Under the pieces are notes generated by a model. The model saw only the letters and a program-made list of their open reading frames with translations. It did no database searches and was not told the origin of the DNA. The position numbers were made by a program, and so were the translations under genes. Positions 52,723 to 61,562 of a stretch of DNA of 64,000 nt are shown here, piece after piece (the first letter of the stretch is position 1; each line of letters starts with the position of its first letter). The DNA is taken from the NCBI GenBank assembly GCA_965657935.1, contig CBFHQE010000001.1, positions 50,132 through 114,131 of the forward strand, read 5' to 3'. The stretch comes from Maricaulis sp965657935. Its GTDB lineage: Bacteria > Pseudomonadota > Alphaproteobacteria > Caulobacterales > Maricaulaceae.

Positions 52723-53558
52723 GCGACTTCACTTTCCTGTTCAGATTTTCTCTTGCGTTCCTGGCGTACGACTTCCTTGGCCAGCGCGACATACGCTTTG
52801 GACCCCGAGCAAGCGAGGTCATAGAGCAAGACCGGTTTTCCCATCGACGGTGCTTCGGAGACCCGTACATTGCGTGGGATCACGGTCTTGTAGACCTTGT
52901 CACCAAAGTGCTCCCGCACGTCAGCAGCGACCTCTGCAGAGAGATTGTTCCGACTGTCATACATTGTCAGGACCAGACCCTGGATATCCAGATGCGCGTT
53001 GAGATGGCCGCGCACGCGCTCCACAGTCTTGATCAACTGGGTCAGCCCTTCGAGTGCGAAAAACTCGCACTGGAGCGGTACCAGGATGGAATTGGACGCT
53101 GTCAGCGCATTCACCGTCAACACATTCAGCGAAGGCGGACAATCGATAAGAATATAATCGATTGGATCACGATCCATATCGGCAACATAATTTTCGATCG
53201 CGCGCTTCAGCCGGTATGACCGGCGATTGTCATTGGCAAGCTCCAACTCGGCACCCGAGAGCAACACGTCTGACGGGACGATCTGGAGGCCGGGAACAAT
53301 GGTCTTTGTCAGTGCGTCCTGGAGCGGTGAATCGCCGACCAATATATCAAAGACTGTCACCTGCCTGTCAGCGGGTGGTACGCCTAGCCCTGTTGAGGCA
53401 TTGCCCTGAGGATCCAGGTCAATGATAACCACCCGCTGCTTTATTGCCGCCAGGGCCGTACCAAGGTTGATTGCGGTTGTGGTCTTGCCAACGCCGCCCT
53501 TCTGATTGGCAACGGAAATCACGCGGGGTGCGCTGTGGCGCAGGTGATTATCTGACAC
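52719..53558 (-). CDS. parA: chromosome partitioning ATPase ParA
   Basis: A 279-residue deviant Walker ATPase. KGGVGKTT at residues 20-27 contains the signature Lys, and DYILIDCPPSLNVLT near 118 is the Walker B region. With ParB it moves the origin region to the cell pole. It starts 11 bp inside rsmG and overlaps parB. Confidence 0.97.
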   Translation of the reverse strand: MSDNHLRHSAPRVISVANQKGGVGKTTTAINLGTALAAIKQRVVIIDLDPQGNASTGLGVPPADRQVTVFDILVGDSPLQDALTKTIVPGLQIVPSDVLLSGAELELANDNRRSYRLKRAIENYVADMDRDPIDYILIDCPPSLNVLTVNALTASNSILVPLQCEFFALEGLTQLIKTVERVRGHLNAHLDIQGLVLTMYDSRNNLSAEVAADVREHFGDKVYKTVIPRNVRVSEAPSMGKPVLLYDLACSGSKAYVALAKEVVRQERKRKSEQESEVA

Positions 53559-54171
53559 GCTTGACCTCTTCTATTCGGAGGATCACACCATCGCTGGTAC
53601 GACTGGGTATGACTTCGACCTTGAATGTCCAGTTTTTCCGCGCCTCGGTCAATTCTTCCTCGAAGCGGCGACCCTTGAAAAACAGCCCTACTGCCCCGTT
53701 TTTCAACAAGGGATGCGCGTATCCCAATAATTTATGAAGCGGCGCAAAGGCTCGAGCCGTAACCACATCGACGACAGTTTCGTCGTCCAGCGCCTCTACC
53801 CGAATCGATCGGGCTTGCGCCGGAATTCCTGTCTCTGCGATCACCTTCTTGAGGAAAGCCACTTTCTTGCCGACGGAATCAATCATCAGGACCCGGCCAT
53901 CACGGTTTTTGTCCTTGAGTCCCAGAGCCAGAGCGACACCGGGAAAACCAGCCCCCGCGCCCAAATCAGCAAATCGAGACGAGTCGGCCGGGATATGGTT
54001 CCAGAGCTGATAACTATCGAGGGCATGGCGCTCCCAGAAATCCGCCAGGGTCGAGCGACCTACGAGATTGGTGTGAGCATTGGTTTCCTCGAGCAGGCGG
54101 CGCCACGTCTCGAACCCTTCGAGTGTTTCACGTGAAACACCGGTCGCTTTCGCAAATTCCTCTGCGGTCAT
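53548..54171 (-). CDS. rsmG: 16S rRNA m7G527 methyltransferase
   Basis: A 207-residue SAM methyltransferase (GidB). FADLGAGAGFPGVALAL is the SAM motif near 70, and VTARAFAPLHKLLGYA is typical of RsmG. It overlaps mnmG at the start (ATGA) and parA at the end (11 bp). Its first codons contain a perfect parS site, so the coding sequence is constrained by ParB binding. Confidence 0.95.
   Translation of the reverse strand: MTAEEFAKATGVSRETLEGFETWRRLLEETNAHTNLVGRSTLADFWERHALDSYQLWNHIPADSSRFADLGAGAGFPGVALALGLKDKNRDGRVLMIDSVGKKVAFLKKVIAETGIPAQARSIRVEALDDETVVDVVTARAFAPLHKLLGYAHPLLKNGAVGLFFKGRRFEEELTEARKNWTFKVEVIPSRTSDGVILRIEEVKRVR
54124..54139. promoter_or_regulatory. parS centromere site 1 (inside rsmG)
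   Basis: TGTTTCACGTGAAACA, a perfect 16-bp palindrome identical to the universal bacterial parS consensus, embedded in rsmG codons near residues 11-16. It is the loading site for ParB and SMC. Confidence 0.97.
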
Positions 54172-56030
54172 GCGCTCGCCGCCTTCTGCTGACGTTTGAG
54201 ATGGGCGAGAACAGCGGTCAGGGCACCGGGTGTCACACCCTCCACCCGCGCCGCCTGGCCGAGTGTAGAGGGACGTATGGCCTTGAGTTTTTCTTTCGCC
54301 TCGTTCGACAGCCCTCCGACCAGGTCATAATCAAAAGCCTCAGGAATTTTGACGGCCTCATCTCGGCGAAAGGCCGTAATGTCAGCCTGCTGACGATCCA
54401 GATAACCGGCATAAAGTGCATCGATCTCGACCTGCTCCCGGATTGTTCTGTCGAACTCTCCCAACTGGGGCCATATGGAAACCAGCTTTTCCCAATGAAT
54501 GTCAGGATAGGCGAGCAAGTCGAACACATCCCGGCGCTTGCCATCCTGATTGACCACCAGCCCATGCCGGTTGGCCTCGGGAGGCGATAGCTGCAATGAC
54601 CGGGCTTGCTCTCGCGCTTTCTGAAGAGCTGACTTCTTGTCGGCAAAGGCCGCGACTCGAACCTCATTGGCGAAACCACGATCAATTGCGATCTGTGTCA
54701 GTCGCTGATCGGCATTATCCGAGCGCAGCGTCAATCGGTACTCCGCGCGCGAGGTGAACATGCGATACGGCTCTGTGACGCCCCGCGTAATCAGGTCATC
54801 AATCATCACACCGATGTAGGCCTCAGACCGCGAGAGGATGAAACGCTCCCGACCTGTCGAGGCGAATGCGGCATTGAGACCCGCCATCAACCCCTGGGCA
54901 GCGGCCTCCTCATATCCCGTGGTGCCATTAATCTGGCCGGCCAGCCACAAGCCAGACACCTTGCGAACCTGCAGAGTCTCGTCCAACTCGCGCGGATCAA
55001 CATAATCGTACTCGATCGCATAGCCGTAACGGACTACTTCGACATTCGCCAATCCAGGAATGGTCCGAAGAAACGCATCCTGCACCTCTTCCGGCAAGGA
55101 GGACGAAATACCATTCGGGTAAACCGTGTCATCATCGAGACCTTCCGGTTCCAGGAAAATCTGATGATTGGACCGGTCAGCGAAGCGGTGAACCTTGTCC
55201 TCGATAGATGGACAATACCGTGGACCCCGACCGGCAATCGCTCCGCTGTAAACCGCAGACTTGTCGATATTCGCCAGGATGATTGCGTGGGTTTCCTCTG
55301 TCGTGCGGGTTACAGCACAGCTGATCTGGGGAACGTCAATTTCATCCGTCAAGAAGGAGAAAGCCACCGGATCCGCATCCGCAGGCTGTTGTTCAAGATC
55401 CTCCCAGTCAATTGAAGACTTGCGCAAACGCGCCGGGGTTCCAGTCTTGAGCCGGCCCATTTCAAGCTTCAACCCATAAAGCCGGTCCGCCAGACCGATA
55501 GCTGGCGCTTCATCGACACGCCCCGCGGGAATTCGCTTTTCTCCAATATGGATGAGGCCCTTGAGAAAAGTGCCGGTCGTCAAGACAACGGCAGGGGCCG
55601 AAAACACAGTCCCATCCGCACCAACCACACCCGTCACCGCACCATCGGCCAGGACCAGGTCCTCGACGGCAGCAGCCCTGATATCCAGACCTTCGGTTTG
55701 GGCCAACTCCATCTGCATCGCTTCACGATAGAGCTTGCGATCGGACTGGGTGCGTGGGCCACGGACCGCCGGTCCCTTCGAACGATTGAGCAATCGGAAC
55801 TGGATTCCCGATGCATCGGCTATACGGCCCATAATACCGTCCAGGGCATCGATCTCCCGCACCAGGTGGCCTTTGCCCAAACCACCAATCGCTGGATTGC
55901 AGGACATCTCACCGATGGTTTCCAGCTTGTGAGTAAGCAGAAGCGTCCTGGCTCCGGTACGCGCCGCTGCAGCCGCCGCCTCGCAACCGGCGTGACCGCC
56001 ACCTATAATGATTACATCCCACGAACTCAT
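54168..56030 (-). CDS. mnmG: tRNA uridine-5-carboxymethylaminomethyl modification enzyme MnmG
   Basis: A 620-residue FAD enzyme (GidA) that with MnmE modifies wobble U34. IIIGGGHAGCEAA is the FAD motif near residue 9; CNPAIGGLGKGH near 45 and GPRYCPSIEDK near 268 are the signature regions. ATG at 56030 is preferred over the GTG two codons upstream (56036). A parS site lies in the 105-bp gap before mnmE. Confidence 0.97.
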   Translation of the reverse strand: MSSWDVIIIGGGHAGCEAAAAAARTGARTLLLTHKLETIGEMSCNPAIGGLGKGHLVREIDALDGIMGRIADASGIQFRLLNRSKGPAVRGPRTQSDRKLYREAMQMELAQTEGLDIRAAAVEDLVLADGAVTGVVGADGTVFSAPAVVLTTGTFLKGLIHIGEKRIPAGRVDEAPAIGLADRLYGLKLEMGRLKTGTPARLRKSSIDWEDLEQQPADADPVAFSFLTDEIDVPQISCAVTRTTEETHAIILANIDKSAVYSGAIAGRGPRYCPSIEDKVHRFADRSNHQIFLEPEGLDDDTVYPNGISSSLPEEVQDAFLRTIPGLANVEVVRYGYAIEYDYVDPRELDETLQVRKVSGLWLAGQINGTTGYEEAAAQGLMAGLNAAFASTGRERFILSRSEAYIGVMIDDLITRGVTEPYRMFTSRAEYRLTLRSDNADQRLTQIAIDRGFANEVRVAAFADKKSALQKAREQARSLQLSPPEANRHGLVVNQDGKRRDVFDLLAYPDIHWEKLVSIWPQLGEFDRTIREQVEIDALYAGYLDRQQADITAFRRDEAVKIPEAFDYDLVGGLSNEAKEKLKAIRPSTLGQAARVEGVTPGALTAVLAHLKRQQKAASA

Positions 56031-56111
56031 CGCCACGCAGCCTGTTCCGCCATGAAAGAAAGGGCGCTTTACATAATGCGTCGATGCGTCGGAGTCGAGC
56101 GAGGCGGGTGG

Positions 56112-56127
56112 TGTTTCACGTGAAACA
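56112..56127. promoter_or_regulatory. parS centromere site 2 (mnmG-mnmE gap)
   Basis: TGTTTCACGTGAAACA, a perfect second copy, in the 105 bp between mnmG and mnmE and 1,988 bp from the first. It probably acts with it in ParB loading. Confidence 0.97.
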
Positions 56128-56141
56128 TCGCGCCTGAGATA

Positions 56142-57461
56142 TTACTTCCCAATACAGAATTGGGAGAAAACCCGATCCAATATGTCCTCAACATCAACAC
56201 GACCCGTCAGGGCTTCTGTACAACGCACTGCCAAGCGGACATCTTCCCCGGCCAGTTCCGGAGCGTCAGCCAGTTTCAGGCGGGCCCGGATCAGGGAGTC
56301 AACCGCCTCCTCAACCGAGCGCCGATGCCGCAAACGTGAAAGCGCTGGCATTTCCTTCGCCGATAACCGGTCGACCACGATGTCCTCGATGCGCTTTTCC
56401 AGTTCCGAAACACCATCACCAGACTTGGCACTCAGGCCATACCCCTCACGCTCAGACCTTTTCTTCTCAACCAGGTCCATCTTGTTGAGAACCAAAAGGT
56501 CGCCATCCTGAAGCCTCTCCTGAAGGTCGAGCAATTCTTCATCTGAACGGGCATCCGCGACACCGATCCGCAAATCTGCCTCGACTGCCCGATCAAGCGC
56601 GCGCCGAACGCCCTCGGCCTCTACCGCATCAACTGCTTCACGCAGGCCAGCCGTATCGGATATCACGACCGGAAAGCCACCCATGACAATCCGCACCTCA
56701 ACAATGTCGCGCGTGGTGCCGGGAATATCCGTGACGATAGCCGCATCACGTCGCGCTAGTTTGTTGAGGAGGGACGATTTGCCCGCATTCGGTGCGCCAA
56801 TCAGAGCGATGGAAAAACCGTTCCGGATCCGCTCGCCCCGCCGACCGTCATCCAGATGCTCTCCCATTGAAGCGATCAACTCGGTCAGGGGAACATGCGC
56901 ACGATGAGACAGGGCATCGGGTACGTCTTCCTCATCGGGAAAATCTATCTCGCCTTCAATCGATGCTAGCACCGAAATCAACTTGCTGCGCCAAGCCTCA
57001 TAGAGTTGTTTCAACGCGCCCGACATTTGCGAAATCGCTTGCCGTCGCTGTGCGACGGTTTCAGCGTCAATCAGGTCGGCCAGGCCCTCTGCTTCGGTCA
57101 GATCCAGACGGCCATGTTCAAACGCGCGGCGGGTAAATTCCCCTGGTTGGGCAACCAGACAACCCAGTTCGTCCAGCGCGGACAACGCAGCCTCCACGAC
57201 GGCCGGACCCCCATGAACCTGAAGCTCTGCGACATCCTCTCCCGTGAAACTCGCCGGCTTTTCGAAATAGAGTAACAACGCCTCATCGAAGATCTCACCG
57301 GCCTGATTGGAGAGTTTGCGAACGCTCGCAATACGCGCCTCCGGGCGGCGACCACGGGTCAACTTGTCCAGTACAAGACCCACCCGGTCGCCTGACAACC
57401 GTATCACCGCCACTCCGGATCGGCCGGGCGGAGTTGATAGGGCATAAATTGTTGTTTTCAC
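56142..57461 (-). CDS. mnmE: tRNA modification GTPase MnmE
   Basis: A 439-residue GTPase. The N-terminal tetrahydrofolate-binding domain starts TIYALSTPPGRSGVAVIRLSG, the G domain has GAPNAGKSS near 222, DTAGLR near 270 and NKMD near 328, and the protein ends in CIGK with the catalytic Cys. It partners MnmG for U34 modification. The DUF6489 gene ends 7 bp upstream, so they are cotranscribed. Confidence 0.97.
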   Translation of the reverse strand: MKTTIYALSTPPGRSGVAVIRLSGDRVGLVLDKLTRGRRPEARIASVRKLSNQAGEIFDEALLLYFEKPASFTGEDVAELQVHGGPAVVEAALSALDELGCLVAQPGEFTRRAFEHGRLDLTEAEGLADLIDAETVAQRRQAISQMSGALKQLYEAWRSKLISVLASIEGEIDFPDEEDVPDALSHRAHVPLTELIASMGEHLDDGRRGERIRNGFSIALIGAPNAGKSSLLNKLARRDAAIVTDIPGTTRDIVEVRIVMGGFPVVISDTAGLREAVDAVEAEGVRRALDRAVEADLRIGVADARSDEELLDLQERLQDGDLLVLNKMDLVEKKRSEREGYGLSAKSGDGVSELEKRIEDIVVDRLSAKEMPALSRLRHRRSVEEAVDSLIRARLKLADAPELAGEDVRLAVRCTEALTGRVDVEDILDRVFSQFCIGK

Positions 57462-57468
57462 GTTATTT

Positions 57469-57708
57469 CTACTTCGTGTTCGGATCTACACCCGTCTGGC
57501 GCATGAATGTCATGAACTGGTCGGTCATCTGTCCACCGAACGTCGTCCACTGACGCATCAACGCTTCCGGCTCCATGGACTCCATATTGGTTTCCATGCG
57601 TCGAACCATTTCCTCGGTCAGACGTTCATTAAGTTGGGTGACATCTGGGAGACCCAGAAAAGCTCGCGCTTCCTCGGGTGAACATTCAATATTGATATTA
57701 ACCTTCAT
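57469..57708 (-). CDS. DUF6489 family protein
   Basis: A 79-residue protein beginning MKVNINIECSPEEARAFLGL and ending with a Met-rich helical region (MTDQFMTFMRQTGVDP). This matches the small alphaproteobacterial family DUF6489 by recall, function unknown. ATG at 57708 follows GAGG with five-base spacing. It is the first gene of the leftward segregation/tRNA modification operon. Confidence 0.82.
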   Translation of the reverse strand: MKVNINIECSPEEARAFLGLPDVTQLNERLTEEMVRRMETNMESMEPEALMRQWTTFGGQMTDQFMTFMRQTGVDPNTK

Positions 57709-58009
57709 GACCACCTCAAAGCTTGTTATCTATCGCATCAAACGAAGGCTCGCGTGTCGGGTCAAGCCATGCGTTTCGAGGGTTTCAACAAACACCTCTC
57801 AACGCGCCCTTGTCGAATAAGCGGCCCAGCGCGTTTCTGGATAAATGTCTCAAACCAGCCGCGCCATCAAGATCCGCACATGAAAGCCTGTTACCTCACG
57901 CGCCATCACCTTTCTGTATCAACCTCTGTCCAAGCCCTTGCAGATCCGCCAAATATGTTAGAGTGGGTTTGCTCGGGCCAGGTACGGAAATGATCTGAAG
58001 GGACGTATC
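57709..58009. other. divergent intergenic region
   Basis: A 301-bp stretch holding the promoters of the leftward mnmE operon and the rightward LytTR gene. No gene, terminator or clear repeat is seen. Confidence 0.5.
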
Positions 58010-58834
58010 GTGGCGATTTTTGATTCAACCCTGCAACCGCATCTGCCGCGACTGCGAGCGGACCGCACCCTAGTGCTTTCGACGGTAAGTATATGGGTTA
58101 TCATCGTTTTTCTCTTTTCTCTGTCCGCCTATATAGACGGGCAAAGAATGGGCGACCCGCGCCCATACTGGATCTTCCTGCGCAACTGGGCCATTGGCTT
58201 CACCCCATGGCTTTTCATGATGCCCATCGTGTTCCTTTACGGTGCCCGGGACATCAACAAGGCGATCGTGCCAAGCATTGTTACAGCGCTGACTGCAACA
58301 GCGATCGCCCTGCCCGTTTCCGGCCTGTTCAATGCCTTCGCCTTTGCAGCTCTGAACGATACGACACCAATGGCCGTACTCCAGTCCTATCGCGTCCAGG
58401 ACTGGGTGTGGGACGCCTTGCTGTTGATCTTCAATTATCTGGCCGGCCGACAAATGAGGCCGAGGCCGGACGCAGCCCCGGAATCACCTGAACAGGAGCC
58501 GGCAATCGCGGTCAAATCAACTACTGGCGTGGAATTTGTCCCGGTCAAACAAATCCAGGGCGCCACCGCTCAAGGCAATTATATTGCTCTGTTGATGGAT
58601 AATCGGGAAGTATTGCACCGTGCGACGATGGCCAGTCTCGCGGACAAGCTCTCCAATGCCGGGTTTGTCCGGGTACACCGCTCGCATCTGATCAATCCCA
58701 ATCTGGTCACCGGCGCCAAGGCACGCGGCGACCGGATCCGGGAGGTTCAGCTCAACAATGGAAGCCGCATACCCGTTTCTGACCGCTATATGGATGAAGC
58801 CTATCGTGCTCTTTCAGGCCGGATTCTGGACTAG
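58010..58834 (+). CDS. membrane-anchored LytTR DNA-binding regulator
   Basis: A 274-residue protein. The N-terminal half has four membrane segments (about residues 25-150) and the C-terminal about 100 residues form a LytTR domain: IQGATAQGNYIALLMDNRE, then FVRVHRSHLINPNLV. The domain binds DNA as beta-strands. Such membrane-LytTR proteins are common in alphaproteobacteria; signal and targets are unknown. The start is GTG at 58010. The stop overlaps the GST stop by 4 bp. Confidence 0.9.
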   Translation: MAIFDSTLQPHLPRLRADRTLVLSTVSIWVIIVFLFSLSAYIDGQRMGDPRPYWIFLRNWAIGFTPWLFMMPIVFLYGARDINKAIVPSIVTALTATAIALPVSGLFNAFAFAALNDTTPMAVLQSYRVQDWVWDALLLIFNYLAGRQMRPRPDAAPESPEQEPAIAVKSTTGVEFVPVKQIQGATAQGNYIALLMDNREVLHRATMASLADKLSNAGFVRVHRSHLINPNLVTGAKARGDRIREVQLNNGSRIPVSDRYMDEAYRALSGRILD

Positions 58835-59466
58835 TCCGCACTGGCCTTTTTCCACGCATCTCGCGAAGTAATGCGACGGAAATACGCCTTCACACTGTCA
58901 GGCGCGTCACCAAATTGTCGGATGATCTTGAGCAGATAGAGCATATAACCCACCGAGATATCAGCGGCGGTGAAACGGTCAGCGACTAGATAAGTGTCAT
59001 GAGCGATCCCGCTTTGCTCGAGCGCTTTGAGATGTTTGTCCGTCTCATCTTTCGCCCAGGCCGCTATTCCAACATTGCGATGTTCTTCGGGCAACAAGGC
59101 TGTATGGGCCAGCAACATGGTGACAGGCAAAGTCATCCCGCCTTCGCCAAAATGCATCCATTGCAGGAAACGCCCGTAATCCGTTTCGCCTGGCCGGACC
59201 TCGAATTCGCTGGGTCCAAAATTGGCGAGTATATACTGCATGATCGCTACACTCTCGAACATGGTGGTATCGCCATGTTCCAGCGCCGGAATCTTCGCCA
59301 GCGGATGCAGTTCAAGATAGGCTGAAGTTTCTTCTGGTGTCGCGCGGTAAGGCGCCTGTGCCAGGGTGTGCGGAACACCCATTTCTTCCAACAACCAACG
59401 ACACCGGATAGAGCGTGTGCGTGGTGCATGATGAAGAATTAGCTTTGCCTGGGTCGTTTCGTTCAT
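58831..59466 (-). CDS. glutathione S-transferase family protein
   Basis: A 211-residue protein with an N-terminal thioredoxin-like GST domain (RSIRCRWLLEEMGVPH, then HPLAKIPALEHGDTTMFESVAIMQY) and an all-helical C-terminal domain with DRFTAADISVGY near 165. ATG at 59466 follows GGGGAGAC. It probably conjugates glutathione to electrophiles; the substrate is unknown. Confidence 0.93.
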   Translation of the reverse strand: MNETTQAKLILHHAPRTRSIRCRWLLEEMGVPHTLAQAPYRATPEETSAYLELHPLAKIPALEHGDTTMFESVAIMQYILANFGPSEFEVRPGETDYGRFLQWMHFGEGGMTLPVTMLLAHTALLPEEHRNVGIAAWAKDETDKHLKALEQSGIAHDTYLVADRFTAADISVGYMLYLLKIIRQFGDAPDSVKAYFRRITSRDAWKKASAD

Positions 59467-59530
59467 CTGTCTCCCCATTATTGGTTGGGTATCAAAAAAG
59501 CCAACCCTGACCCAAAGCAGAAGTACAACA

Positions 59531-59560
59531 AGCCGCATGGAAACTATGCGGCTCTTTTTT
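59531..59560. terminator. hairpin between rho and GST genes
   Basis: AGCCGCAT (59531-59538) pairs with ATGCGGCT (59546-59553), followed by six T on the forward strand. On the reverse strand the tail after the stem is TTGTTGTACTT. It probably ends rho mRNA, although the strong T-run faces the other way. Confidence 0.75.
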
Positions 59561-59578
59561 CAGCTTTTAATCGACCGT

Positions 59579-60883
59579 CTAAGTATTCATCGAGTCGAAG
59601 AACTCATCATTGGTTTTTGTCTGACGAAGTTTGTCGAGCAGGAACTCAATCGCGTCCTGGGCACCCATCGGGTTGAGAATGCGGCGCAGGATATACATTT
59701 TCTGTAGGTGATTGCGGTCAACCAGAAGCTCTTCCTTACGCGTGCCCGACTTGAGAATATCAATGGCCGGGAAGACACGTTTGTCAGCGACCTTGCGGTC
59801 GAGCACAACCTCGGAGTTACCTGTACCCTTGAATTCTTCGAAGATGACTTCATCCATCTTGGAACCGGTTTCGACCAGGGCCGTGGCAATAATCGTCAAT
59901 GATCCGCCATTCTCGATATTTCGGGCAGCACCAAAGAAACGTTTGGGACGCTGCAGGGCATTGGCATCAACACCACCTGTGAGAACCTTACCCGAGCTGG
60001 GCACAACCGTATTGTAGGCTCGTCCAAGACGCGTGATGGAATCGAGCAGGATCACTACATCTCGGCCGTGTTCGACAAGGCGCTTTGCTTTTTCGATAAC
60101 CATTTCAGCGACCTGGACGTGGCGTGTGGCGGGTTCATCAAAGGTCGAAGAAATAACCTCGCCTTTCACCGTACGCTGCATGTCGGTGACTTCCTCCGGG
60201 CGCTCATCAATGAGCAGCACCATGAGATAGCTTTCCGGGTGGTTGCTTTCTATCGCATGAGCGATGTTCTGCAACAAAACTGTCTTACCAGTCCGCGGCG
60301 GCGCGACTATCAGACCACGCTGGCCCTTGCCCAGCGGCGCAACGATATCAATGACACGGCCCGAACGATCCTTGATCGTCGGATCCACCGTCTCCATGAC
60401 AAAACGACTCTCGGGATAAAGCGGTGTCAGATTGTCAAAGTGAACTTTGTGTCGAGCGCGTTCCGGTTCCTCGAAATTAATGGAGCTGACCTTGAGAAGC
60501 GCAAAATACCGTTCACCGTCGCGAGGGCTGCGTATTTCTCCGGCTACCGTATCCCCGGTTCGCAGACCAAATTTACGGATCTGTGTCGGCGAGACATAAA
60601 TATCATCTGGACCGGCAAGATAGTTCGACTCCGGAGATCGCAGAAAACCGAAACCGTCCTGCAAGACCTCCAGCACTCCACCGCCGTGAATTTCCACGCC
60701 GCATTCTGCCAAGGCCTTGAGGATTGCGAACATCATGCCCTGCTTGCGCAGCGAGGACGCGTTCTCGATTTCCAGAGCTTCCGCGAACTCAAGAAGCTCG
60801 GTTGGCTTTTTCTCCTTCAAGTCCTGCAGCGTCATGTGTTCGAGGCCAGCAAGGGATTCAGGCAGAGTGATTTCTTCGGTCAT
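59579..60883 (-). CDS. rho: transcription termination factor Rho
   Basis: A 434-residue hexameric RNA helicase. The N-terminal Rho-N and RNA-binding domain has GVLEVLQDGFGFLRSPESNY near 68. The P-loop APPRTGKTVLLQN is near 192, Walker B DVVILLDSITRLGRAYN near 275, and the Q/R loops are intact. Its length is typical. It is followed by GST and preceded by a 223-bp leader that may carry autoregulation. Confidence 0.98.
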   Translation of the reverse strand: MTEEITLPESLAGLEHMTLQDLKEKKPTELLEFAEALEIENASSLRKQGMMFAILKALAECGVEIHGGGVLEVLQDGFGFLRSPESNYLAGPDDIYVSPTQIRKFGLRTGDTVAGEIRSPRDGERYFALLKVSSINFEEPERARHKVHFDNLTPLYPESRFVMETVDPTIKDRSGRVIDIVAPLGKGQRGLIVAPPRTGKTVLLQNIAHAIESNHPESYLMVLLIDERPEEVTDMQRTVKGEVISSTFDEPATRHVQVAEMVIEKAKRLVEHGRDVVILLDSITRLGRAYNTVVPSSGKVLTGGVDANALQRPKRFFGAARNIENGGSLTIIATALVETGSKMDEVIFEEFKGTGNSEVVLDRKVADKRVFPAIDILKSGTRKEELLVDRNHLQKMYILRRILNPMGAQDAIEFLLDKLRQTKTNDEFFDSMNT

Positions 60884-61106
60884 GATGGATCTTCACAAGG
60901 AAATTCGAGTCCAGCTCCGGTCGGAGTTGGTTCAATCGAAGCAAGAAAGGTGCCGGAAACGCCTAAACACCCGAATTGGTCAGGAATTGACGCTGAGATC
61001 GCGGATCGATGCTCAAACTGTCAATGAAAGGAAGGTCTCGATACGAGTCCCAATCTGCTTGCCATGCCTAGACTGAGGGGTCAAGCACTGCCCGGTTGTG
61101 ATCCTG
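60884..61106. other. rho leader region
   Basis: A 223-bp gap between the hemJ end and the rho start. It holds no gene. It is a plausible site for a rho promoter or leader. Confidence 0.45.
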
Positions 61107-61562
61107 TTATTTCAAGGCCACGACAGCAATGAACACAATGAGGATCGCCAACACAAAGGGGATTTCGTTGAGAACGCGATAACGGCGGTGGTCCCAGTCA
61201 TTTGTGCCAGATTCGAACTTTTTAAAGCGAGCAGCAAAGACGTGATGAACACCTGTCATCGCTGAGATCAGCACGAATTTGGCCAGCCAGGCCCAGCCTA
61301 GAAAGATTTCCCATCCGCCAGCACGTTCCGCATTGGACCAGACAAGAAGGGCACCAAATATCCAGCTCGCAACCATGGCTGGATTCATGATGAGTTTCAG
61401 AAGCCGGCGTTCCTGCAAGCGCGCGGTCTGATCATATTCACCACCCAGCTCAGCTTGAGCGTGATAGACATACAGGCGTGGCAAATAGAGAAGACCAGCC
61501 ATCCAGGCAATTACCGCCAGAATGTGTAACGCTCTCAGCCAGTCATAGACAGCAAGGATCAT
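61107..61562 (-). CDS. hemJ: protoporphyrinogen oxidase HemJ
   Basis: A 151-residue membrane protein with four hydrophobic segments. ALHILAVIAWMAGLLYLPRLYVYH carries the conserved HemJ His and Arg near residues 10-33, and later RLLKLIMNPAM and NEIPFVLAI complete the UPF0093/HemJ signature. It oxidises protoporphyrinogen IX. ATG at 61562 overlaps the hemH stop by 4 bp, so the start 18 residues upstream is rejected. Confidence 0.92.
   Translation of the reverse strand: MILAVYDWLRALHILAVIAWMAGLLYLPRLYVYHAQAELGGEYDQTARLQERRLLKLIMNPAMVASWIFGALLVWSNAERAGGWEIFLGWAWLAKFVLISAMTGVHHVFAARFKKFESGTNDWDHRRYRVLNEIPFVLAILIVFIAVVALK

Noticed and set aside
60068..61027. 319-codon forward reading frame
   Set aside because: Antisense to rho and running into the rho leader; no motif.
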